Below, piece after piece: positions 57,582 to 64,000 of a stretch of 64,000 bases of DNA (position 1 is its first letter; the number at the start of each line of letters is the position of its first letter). Source of the DNA: Jezberella montanilacus (GTDB lineage Bacteria > Pseudomonadota > Gammaproteobacteria > Burkholderiales > Burkholderiaceae_B); assembly GCF_003003055.1 (NCBI RefSeq), contig NZ_PVTV01000011.1:496001-560000 (forward strand), read 5' to 3'. The notes below the pieces were generated by a model. It was given only the letters and a program-made list of their open reading frames with translations. It did no database searches and was not told where the DNA came from. Position numbers and translations under genes: made by a program.

Positions 57582-58442
57582 ATGAGCGCATTTATTAAGA
57601 GCTTCTTTGATCAAGCGACTTGGACCTTTACCCACGTGGTTAGTAATCCTTCGACACAGCACTGCATCGTGATTGATCCTGTTCTCAATTACGATTCAAA
57701 AGCGGGTCGAACATCTACTGCATCGGCTGATGAACTCATTACATACATCACAAACGAAAAATTTAACCTTGACTGGATACTTGAAACGCATGCCCACGCA
57801 GATCATTTAACAGCAGCCCGCTATTTGAAAGATAAGCTTGGCGGGAAGATCGCCATTGGCGAACATATTTCAACGGTACAAGGTGTCTTTAAAAACATTT
57901 TTAATCTGGGGTTGGATTTTTGCGCTGACGGCTCTCAATTCGATTACTTGCTAAAGGATCAAGAAAGAATCAGCTTTGGAGAAAAAAGCGTCACGTGTCT
58001 ATTTGTACCAGGTCATACCCCCGCTTGTATGGCCTTTGAAATTGACGACGCGATCTTCGTGGGCGATACCCTCTTTCTGCCAGATGTCGGAACAGCGAGG
58101 TGCGACTTCCCCGGAGGCGATGCCGGTCAGTTGTATCACTCAGTTCAAAAGATCCTGAGCTATCCCAGTAACACCAAGCTATACATGTGCCATGACTATC
58201 CGCCCGTCGGTCGGTCGGCCCAGTGTCAAACCACTGTCGGGCAGCAGAGAAGCAGCAATATCCATATCCATGATGGGGTTTCAGAAGATGATTTTGTATC
58301 GATGCGAACCACTAGAGATAAAACGCTGGATATGCCTGCGTTGATACTACCCTCTATCCAAATCAATATCAGAGCTGGCGATTTGCCGGCCCCTGAAGAC
58401 AATGGCACGTCTTATTTGAAGATTCCTTTGAACGCGATTTAA
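57582..58442 (+). CDS. MBL-fold hydrolase, persulfide-dioxygenase/Blh-like
   Basis: This 286-residue metallo-beta-lactamase-fold protein has ETHAHADHLTAA (HxHxDH metal site), VPGHTPACMAFE with the next His ligand, VGDTLFLPDVGTARCDFPGGDA with bridging Asp and the RCDFPGG substrate loop typical of ETHE1/Blh proteins, and a final CHDYPP His. These proteins oxidise glutathione persulfide to sulfite. The regulator gene follows after 5 bases. Confidence 0.9.
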   Translation: MSAFIKSFFDQATWTFTHVVSNPSTQHCIVIDPVLNYDSKAGRTSTASADELITYITNEKFNLDWILETHAHADHLTAARYLKDKLGGKIAIGEHISTVQGVFKNIFNLGLDFCADGSQFDYLLKDQERISFGEKSVTCLFVPGHTPACMAFEIDDAIFVGDTLFLPDVGTARCDFPGGDAGQLYHSVQKILSYPSNTKLYMCHDYPPVGRSAQCQTTVGQQRSSNIHIHDGVSEDDFVSMRTTRDKTLDMPALILPSIQINIRAGDLPAPEDNGTSYLKIPLNAI

Positions 58443-58447
58443 AGAAG

Positions 58448-58762
58448 ATGAGTGAATTTAATCTTAAAGCGATGCTTTCCTCTGCGGACAAGGCTTGTCG
58501 TCTGATGAAAGTCTTATCGAACCGCGATCGCATGATGATCTTGTGCCAAATCAGTCAAGAAGAATGTTGCGTCAGCGAGTTAGAAAGTCGCCTCGAAATA
58601 TTTCAACCAACACTCTCGCAGCAATTGACTGTCTTGAGAAAAGAAAAATTGGTCCAAACGCGAAGAGAAGGTAAACAGATCTACTACTCTCTTGCCAGCA
58701 AAGAAGCGCAAGCGGTTATGGGAATTCTTTACGAACAGTTTTGCCAGACACAGTCTGAGTAA
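58448..58762 (+). CDS. ArsR-family regulator, BigR/SqrR/YgaV-like sulfide sensor
   Basis: This 104-residue winged-helix protein has ECCVSELESRLEIFQPTLSQQLTVLRKEKLV as the helix-turn-helix and GKQIYYSLAS as the wing. Cys in ECCVSEL (about residues 40-41) and the C-terminal Cys99 occupy the places of the two redox Cys that form a tetrasulfide or disulfide bridge in BigR and SqrR. It lies 5 bases after the MBL gene, so it likely autoregulates this operon in response to persulfides. Confidence 0.88.
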   Translation: MSEFNLKAMLSSADKACRLMKVLSNRDRMMILCQISQEECCVSELESRLEIFQPTLSQQLTVLRKEKLVQTRREGKQIYYSLASKEAQAVMGILYEQFCQTQSE

Positions 58763-58767
58763 CCGAG

Positions 58768-59790
58768 CTAAGGCACCAAACTCATAAAAAGATAAGCGGC
58801 AAAGACCACAAGATGCACAACACCTTGTAAAACCGTGGTCCGACCGATTGCTATCGTCAAACTTGCAAGCAAAAAAGTGAGCGCTAAGAATGTCATACCC
58901 AGCGCATCTAGGCCTAAGCTCAATGGCAAATGGAAAAACACTGACACGATGGCAACGGCAGGGATGGTGAGCCCGATACTCGCCAATGCAGAGCCCAGGG
59001 CCAGATTTAAACTGGTTTGCAAGCGTTTAGCCATGGCAGCTCTTACTGCTGATACCCCTTCAGGCAACAGTACAAGCGCTGCAATAACAATCCCTACAAC
59101 AGATCTTGGTGCACCGGCATGACTAATGGCATGCTCAATCGCAGGGCTTAAGGCTTTAGCCAGCGCTACCACGGCAACCAAAGACACTAACAGCAAGACT
59201 GCGCTCACGGCGGTTTTAAAATTCGACGGCGGTTCTGCGTGCACGTGGGGGTCATCACGATCATCCTCATCAAGAGGTAGAAAATACCCGCGATGGCGCA
59301 CTGTCTGAATAAATACATAAGTGAAATACAGCACTAGCGAAGATACACCTGCAAAAATAAGTTGCCCTTCCGTGAACGTCGGGCCAGGCGAGCTGGTCGT
59401 CACAACGGGCAACACCAGCGTCAGTGTCGCCAGGGCAATGAGAACTGCCAGACCAGAGTTAGTGCCTTCAACGCGAAAACGCAACTCATTGTGCTTTAAA
59501 CCACCAAAGAAAATCGAAGCACCGATCACACCGTTCGTGACAATCATGATTGCTGCAAAGACCGAGTCGCGAGCAATTAACTCGCTACCCTCACCTGCTG
59601 CCAGCATGATGGATACGATCAAAGCCACTTCAATGATCGTCACTGCAACGGCTAAAACCAAGGTACCGAAAGGCTCGCCCGTTTTGTGAGCGATTACCTC
59701 AGCCTGATGAACAGAATTAAGAACTGCCACGATGAGCAAGACGGCCATGACCAGAATGACCCAAACACTATCAAAATCAATCATGCCCAT
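58768..59790 (-). CDS. ChaA-like calcium/sodium:proton antiporter (CaCA superfamily)
   Basis: This 340-residue membrane protein with about ten helices in two homologous halves has the paired alpha-repeat motifs GEPFGTLVLAVAVTIIEVALI and ALVLLPEGVSAVRAAMAKR, each with the acidic residue for cation exchange. An acidic, His-containing cytoplasmic loop (DEDDRDDPHVHAE) separates the halves. ChaA exports Na+, Ca2+ and K+ at alkaline pH. AGGAAC precedes ATG 59790. It converges on the regulator gene with a 5-base gap. Confidence 0.88.
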   Translation of the reverse strand: MGMIDFDSVWVILVMAVLLIVAVLNSVHQAEVIAHKTGEPFGTLVLAVAVTIIEVALIVSIMLAAGEGSELIARDSVFAAIMIVTNGVIGASIFFGGLKHNELRFRVEGTNSGLAVLIALATLTLVLPVVTTSSPGPTFTEGQLIFAGVSSLVLYFTYVFIQTVRHRGYFLPLDEDDRDDPHVHAEPPSNFKTAVSAVLLLVSLVAVVALAKALSPAIEHAISHAGAPRSVVGIVIAALVLLPEGVSAVRAAMAKRLQTSLNLALGSALASIGLTIPAVAIVSVFFHLPLSLGLDALGMTFLALTFLLASLTIAIGRTTVLQGVVHLVVFAAYLFMSLVP

Positions 59791-59805
59791 CGTTTGTTCC
59801 TAAGC

Positions 59806-60783
59806 TTAAGACTTTTCGGCCATACCCAAACGCTCGATCGTTGCCTTTTCAGCAAAAAAGGTATCGCGAGCAAACTTTGTGTACTCTTCGGTCCCCATGT
59901 AAATCACAGGCTGATCGAGTTTATCGAAAGTGGCCAACACGCGGGGGTCATCAAGTGTCTTTTTAAACGCATCGTGCAGGATTTTTACTATTTCAGGATC
60001 CATACCCTTGGGGCCGCAGACGCCATACGGTGAATCTGAAACCGTGTCATAGCCCAGTTCAGTTAACGTGGGCACGGTCGGCCAGCGCTTGGTTCGCTTG
60101 CTGCCATAGGTTGCGAGCAGAATCATCTTGCCGGTGTCGACGTACTCTCCCCACAGCCCGGAATCGCTCATGGCCATCACGTGACCACCTAAAGTACCTT
60201 GCAGGTTCTGCGCGCTGCCTTTAAACGGGATATGGCTTAAGGTAATGCCTGCTCTTTGAGCGAACTCCTCGATTGCCAGATGCGGGCTCGTGCCAGTGCC
60301 CGGCGAACCGTAGGTAAATACACCAGGATTCTTTTTAGCGAACGCAACCAGATCAGCAATGCTCTTGACCGGTGAATCAGCCGATACGGCCAGTCCAAAG
60401 ATATAACCAGTCAGACAGATGATCCACGTAAAATCATGCAAGGTATCGTAATTGACCTTCTGCATATGGGGGATACGAAAGACACCCTGAGGCACCTGGG
60501 CAATCGTGTAGCCATCGGGTCTGTCGTTGACCAATTCAGTTGCCCCCAGGGTTCCCCCCGCACCGGGTTTGTTCTCGATCACCACGTTCTGGCCCAGAAT
60601 TTTGCTCGCGCTTTCAGCAAGCGAACGCATAATAAGATCAGTCGCACCGCCTGCTGGCCAGGGGCAAATATATTTGATCGGACGGGTGGGAAACTTAGCG
60701 GTCGCAGCACCCGCCAGCCCAGGGAGCATGGCCGTCGCCAGCACAGCCCCCGTAGATTGAATGAAATCTCTTCTATTTGTCAT
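59806..60783 (-). CDS. TctC/Bug-family periplasmic binding protein
   Basis: This 325-residue tripartite tricarboxylate transporter receptor-type protein has an N-terminal NRRDFIQSTGAVLATAMLPGLAGAA, a Tat-like twin-arginine signal or ordinary signal peptide. The mature part starts KFPTRPIKYICPWPAGGATDL, the family signature, followed by VIENKPGAGGTLG. It binds a carboxylate or related solute. No tctA or tctB membrane genes accompany it, as usual for the many orphan Bug proteins of Alcaligenaceae. ATG 60783 is used. It follows close on the antiporter on the same strand, and glcB is divergent. Confidence 0.88.
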   Translation of the reverse strand: MTNRRDFIQSTGAVLATAMLPGLAGAATAKFPTRPIKYICPWPAGGATDLIMRSLAESASKILGQNVVIENKPGAGGTLGATELVNDRPDGYTIAQVPQGVFRIPHMQKVNYDTLHDFTWIICLTGYIFGLAVSADSPVKSIADLVAFAKKNPGVFTYGSPGTGTSPHLAIEEFAQRAGITLSHIPFKGSAQNLQGTLGGHVMAMSDSGLWGEYVDTGKMILLATYGSKRTKRWPTVPTLTELGYDTVSDSPYGVCGPKGMDPEIVKILHDAFKKTLDDPRVLATFDKLDQPVIYMGTEEYTKFARDTFFAEKATIERLGMAEKS

Positions 60784-60886
60784 ATTTTTGTCTCTCGAAG
60801 CACCCTGATGCGGATTCGCACGGCTCTTCATTATAAGCAGTAGAATCAAGGGCTTGTCATTCACAATCTTTGCAAGGTAATCAAGC

Positions 60887-63118
60887 ATGACTGCACGCAC
60901 CACCGTTCATGGCCTCCAGGTCGATACCGTTCTCTACCGCTTTATCGAAGATCAAGTCCTACCAGGTACCGACATACATAGCGCTGCCTTCTGGCGTGGT
61001 TTTGATGCGATTGTGCGCGATCTGGCGCCAAAAAATAAAGCGCTGCTAGCTGAACGCGACCGCATTCAGACTGAAATGGACACTTGGCACGCAGCACACC
61101 CCGGACCAATTCAAGATATGCCGGCTTATCGTGCATTTCTCGAGCGAATTGGCTACTTGGTTCCCGTACCCGGGAAAGTCCAGGCAACCACGACCAACGT
61201 CGACGCAGAACTTGCTGTGCAAGCTGGTCCGCAATTGGTTGTACCTATTTTGAACGCTCGCTACGCCCTCAATGCAGCGAACGCCCGCTGGGGTTCACTG
61301 TACGACGCGCTTTACGGTTCTGATGCGATTGCTGAGACCGATGGTGCGACTAAGTCTGGTCCCAATGGTGAAGGCTACAACCCCGTTCGCGGCGCCAAGG
61401 TAATCGGCTTCGCGCGCGACTTGTTAGATCAGGCTGCACCCCTTGCTAACGGCTCGCATCACACCGCTACACAGTATTCGGTGCAGGACGGCAAACTTGT
61501 CGTTAAGCTGCAAGACGGCAGTATCACTGGCCCAGCGGATACGAACAAATTTGCTGGCTATCAGGGCGAGGTTGCAGCACCATCCAGTATTTTGCTCTGC
61601 AACAATGGCTTGCATATTGACATTCGCATCGATGCGAGCAAAGGGATAGGCAAAGACGACTTAGCTGGTGTGAATGACGTCGTGCTTGAATCCGCCCTGT
61701 CGACCATTCTTGATCTCGAGGACTCTGTCGCGGTAGTGGACGGTGCTGACAAAGTCATGGCCTACAGCAATTGGCTTGGGATTCTTAAGGGCACGCTGAC
61801 TGAGAGCGTAAGCAAAGGCGGCAAAACCTTTACCAGGGCGCTTAACGCAGATCGCGAATACACCGCAGCAGCAGGGGCCGTCGGCGCCAAGGATGGCAAG
61901 ATCAAGCTTCACGGTCGCTCAATGCTGTTCTTGCGCAACGTCGGTCACTTGATGACCAATCCCGCCATCATTGACGAGCAAGGTAACGAAATCTACGAAG
62001 GCATGCTGGATGCGATTGTCACGACCACCATCGCCCTGCACGATATCAAACGCCCGGCCAATCAGACCATCTGCAACTCGCGCACTGGGTCTGTCTATAT
62101 CGTCAAACCGAAAATGCACGGCCCTGCCGAAGTTGCGTTCGCTAACGAGTTGTTTGGCCGCGTTGAACAATTACTTGGTCTGCCTGCCAATACAGTCAAA
62201 CTGGGCATCATGGACGAAGAGCGTCGCACCAGCGTCAACTTGAAGGCGTGTATAAATGAAGCAACGGCTCGGGTCGCGTTCATTAATACTGGCTTTCTGG
62301 ATCGCACAGGCGATGAGATGCACACCGCCATGAAGGCCGGCCCCATGATTCGCAAAGGCGACATGAAGAGCAGCGAGTGGTTAGCTGCCTATGAGCGCAG
62401 CAACGTGCTGGTCGGCTTGTCGAGCGGCCTGCGTGGTCGAGCACAAATTGGTAAAGGGATGTGGGCGATGCCCGATTTGATGGCTGCGATGTTGCAACAA
62501 AAAATTGCTCATCCCAAGGCTGGTGCGAATACCGCTTGGGTACCATCGCCCACTGCTGCAACGCTGCATGCTCTGCATTACCATCAGATCAATGTTGCAG
62601 CGATTCAGCAAGAACTCGAAAAACTTGATGCCACGACAGAGATCGAAAAGCTCTTAAATGGGATCTTGCAAGTGCCTGTTGCAACTAAAGCCGCACAGGC
62701 TGCTTGGACTGCGGCCGACATCGCTCAAGAGCTCGATAACAATGCCCAGGGTATTCTTGGCTATGTCGTTCGCTGGATTGATCAGGGAGTCGGTTGTTCA
62801 AAGGTCCCAGATATCCATAACGTGGGCTTGATGGAAGATCGCGCAACCTTACGCATCTCAAGCCAGCACATTGCTAATTGGTTGTTGCACGGCATTGTGA
62901 CTGAAGCACAGGTCAAAGAGACGTTCGAGCGCATGGCTAAAGTCGTTGATGACCAGAACTCGGATGATCCTCATTACACGCCGATGGCACCAAACTTTAC
63001 GAGCTCGTATGCGTATCAAGCTGCGCTGGATCTCGTGCTAAAGGGGCTCGTCCAACCGAGCGGTTATACCGAACCTCTGCTACACGCGTGGCGTCTAAAG
63101 GTGAAAGCCCGGGGTTAG
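60887..63118 (+). CDS. glcB: Malate synthase G
   Basis: This 743-residue isoform G enzyme makes malate from glyoxylate and acetyl-CoA. It shows the G-type insertions, the [17 protein letters not shown] segment, [25 protein letters not shown], and the late [28 protein letters not shown], and [17 protein letters not shown]. It is complete. CAAGG precedes ATG 60887. No isocitrate lyase is present here, so the gene fits glycolate/glyoxylate use or a glyoxylate shunt with aceA elsewhere. Confidence 0.96.
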   Translation: MTARTTVHGLQVDTVLYRFIEDQVLPGTDIHSAAFWRGFDAIVRDLAPKNKALLAERDRIQTEMDTWHAAHPGPIQDMPAYRAFLERIGYLVPVPGKVQATTTNVDAELAVQAGPQLVVPILNARYALNAANARWGSLYDALYGSDAIAETDGATKSGPNGEGYNPVRGAKVIGFARDLLDQAAPLANGSHHTATQYSVQDGKLVVKLQDGSITGPADTNKFAGYQGEVAAPSSILLCNNGLHIDIRIDASKGIGKDDLAGVNDVVLESALSTILDLEDSVAVVDGADKVMAYSNWLGILKGTLTESVSKGGKTFTRALNADREYTAAAGAVGAKDGKIKLHGRSMLFLRNVGHLMTNPAIIDEQGNEIYEGMLDAIVTTTIALHDIKRPANQTICNSRTGSVYIVKPKMHGPAEVAFANELFGRVEQLLGLPANTVKLGIMDEERRTSVNLKACINEATARVAFINTGFLDRTGDEMHTAMKAGPMIRKGDMKSSEWLAAYERSNVLVGLSSGLRGRAQIGKGMWAMPDLMAAMLQQKIAHPKAGANTAWVPSPTAATLHALHYHQINVAAIQQELEKLDATTEIEKLLNGILQVPVATKAAQAAWTAADIAQELDNNAQGILGYVVRWIDQGVGCSKVPDIHNVGLMEDRATLRISSQHIANWLLHGIVTEAQVKETFERMAKVVDDQNSDDPHYTPMAPNFTSSYAYQAALDLVLKGLVQPSGYTEPLLHAWRLKVKARG

Positions 63119-63140
63119 GCAAAGGACTTGGAGCAGTCTG

Positions 63141-63392
63141 TTACCGGGTGGCTTGTTCAAGGTCACCCAACCATTTGAGCGCGTACTCGCGACTGTGACC
63201 GCACATGTCAGGCGACGGTTTGAGGCCCGCACAAAAGGCGGGTCGCCTTGGATCGTTAAAGATCGCGCAGCTCATATCATCAAGCAACTGCACGCATGCC
63301 GTGCCGGCGGGTTTGCCTTTTGGCATACCGGGAATAGCGGAAGTAATGGATGGGGCGATGCAACAGGCCCCGCAACCAGTCCGACAGTTCAC
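63141..63392 (-). CDS. YkgJ-type cysteine-cluster protein
   Basis: This 83-residue protein has Cys-rich metal-binding motifs MNCRTGCGACCIAPS at the N-terminus, followed by CVQL, CAIF, FCAGLKPSPDMCG, matching the YkgJ/UPF0153 zinc/iron-binding family. Function unknown. ATG 63392 overlaps the DUF1178 stop as ATGA (63389-63392), so translational coupling is likely. It converges on glcB with a 22-base gap. Confidence 0.85.
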   Translation of the reverse strand: MNCRTGCGACCIAPSITSAIPGMPKGKPAGTACVQLLDDMSCAIFNDPRRPAFCAGLKPSPDMCGHSREYALKWLGDLEQATR

Positions 63393-63898
63393 TGCAGTCT
63401 GTCGGCATCCAGAAACTCAGGTAACGCAACGATAGCGATACCCTCTTCGATCAGCTCACGCTGCTCGTCAGGGCTGGCAACACCCCTGATGGGACGTTCA
63501 ACCGCGTCACCTTCGTGAATGGCGCGAGCCTCTTCGGCAAAACGAGTACCAACATTTTCGGTTTTTCGAACATACTCACGCATCTGTTGCATCACGGCAG
63601 CTTGCAATTGCATGATCTCATTCGAAATCGGCATAGGCGCCATCACTTGCCGAATATCTTGCCCGCCAGCATGCGTGACCTCAGCCTCGCGCCGGTTACC
63701 ACCTTGCTTGGCATCTTCGTGAAAATGCCCAACATTGAGACGAGGAGCAGAGAGCTTTTTGGTGATTTGATCATTCTGGCACATGGGACACGTCACCAGG
63801 CCACGGCTCTGTTGCGTGTCGTATTCTTCGTGCGAACCAAACCAACCCTCAAAGACGTGAAGATTGCCGCACTGTAAATCGAAAACTTTTAGTCCCAT
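63389..63898 (-). CDS. DUF1178 family protein
   Basis: This 169-residue protein begins MGLKVFDLQCGNLHVFEGWF and has the CPMC pair (about residues 37-40) after FGSHEEYD, the pattern of DUF1178 proteins with a small zinc-ribbon-like N-terminus. The middle is hydrophilic and the C-terminus contains RPIRGVASPDEQRELIEEGI. Function unknown. It is coupled to the downstream cysteine-cluster gene. Nothing recognisable is seen in the remaining 100 bases to the window edge. Confidence 0.85.
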   Translation of the reverse strand: MGLKVFDLQCGNLHVFEGWFGSHEEYDTQQSRGLVTCPMCQNDQITKKLSAPRLNVGHFHEDAKQGGNRREAEVTHAGGQDIRQVMAPMPISNEIMQLQAAVMQQMREYVRKTENVGTRFAEEARAIHEGDAVERPIRGVASPDEQRELIEEGIAIVALPEFLDADRLQ

Positions 63899-64000
63899 GG
63901 TTCAGGTATTGGGGCGAAGGCGAAAAAGACAAGAGGGCTAGTATACCCCTCAAGAGGCCTAGTCCCATCAAGCAAAGCTCAGACGAGGGACGGCCGCGAG

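Noticed and set aside
1-64000. Search for CRISPR arrays, tRNA/rRNA genes, insertion sequences, integrases and defence systems
   Set aside because: No regular spaced repeats, cloverleaf-like segments, transposase motifs or phage genes were seen; the window reads as stable core chromosome.

Overview
This window looks like a chromosomal segment of a betaproteobacterium of the order Burkholderiales, most likely an Alcaligenaceae relative with moderate GC (roughly half, judged by eye and not counted). The reasons are gene order and content. A GntR gene is followed by sdhCDAB-sdhE-gltA and then by sucA-sucB-lpdA. EF-P carries Arg32 and sits next to EarP. Other pointers are a DUF2863 protein, a solitary TctC/Bug-type binding protein, and a cyanophycin locus of two cphA genes with a DUF1854/ABC pair. 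I see no phage, insertion sequence, CRISPR array, tRNA or rRNA. Almost everything is intact core metabolism.

Layout. 1-1.1 kb: the end of a CaiB-type CoA transferase and a non-canonical SDR. 1.1-5.8 kb (minus): a tetronate (C4 sugar acid) catabolic operon otnK-otnC-[PLP D-amino-acid lyase]-ridA-denD, with a pirin upstream. 6.7-9.3 kb: an old yellow enzyme, YajQ and a MOSC protein. 9.3-17 kb: the cyanophycin region, with DUF1854 and ABC genes divergent from cphA' and cphA. 17-20 kb (minus): PHB genes phaC-phaB-phaR, meeting cphA tail to tail, so nitrogen and carbon storage lie side by side. 20-30.6 kb: pgeF, rluD, bamD, a YoaA/DinG helicase, tex, a RidA homologue, a cupin, trpS and zapE.

30.7-53.4 kb is a large block of TCA-cycle and methylcitrate-cycle genes. 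On the minus strand it runs gntR-sdhCDAB-sdhE-gltA-(terminator)-sucA-sucB-lpdA. On the plus strand it runs mdh-(terminator)-prpB-prpC-acnD-prpF-two small genes-acnB. Together these encode citrate synthase, aconitase B, 2-oxoglutarate dehydrogenase, succinate dehydrogenase, malate dehydrogenase and the whole 2-methylcitrate route from propionyl-CoA to pyruvate and succinate. Two nearly identical three-half-site operators (GTCTTAT / ATAAGAY / ATAAGAYT) lie 1-2 bp upstream of the predicted -35 boxes of mdh and acnB. They are the most interesting regulatory signal in the window and point to the adjacent HutC-type GntR protein as a TCA-cycle regulator. A strong terminator lies directly in front of the prpB ribosome binding site.

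53.4-64 kb: DUF2863, earP and efp; a sulfide/persulfide module (two YeeE/YedE halves divergent from a persulfide-dioxygenase-like MBL protein and a BigR/SqrR-like regulator, with a long AT-rich inverted repeat between them); a ChaA-like antiporter; a TctC binding protein; malate synthase G; a YkgJ-type cysteine-cluster protein and DUF1178. No wholly unknown multi-gene system is obvious. The unusual points are the shared operators, the prpB leader terminator, an inactivated Mur half in CphA', the amino-acid lyase/RidA insertion in the tetronate operon, the SDR without its catalytic residues, and a C-terminal domain on TrpS.
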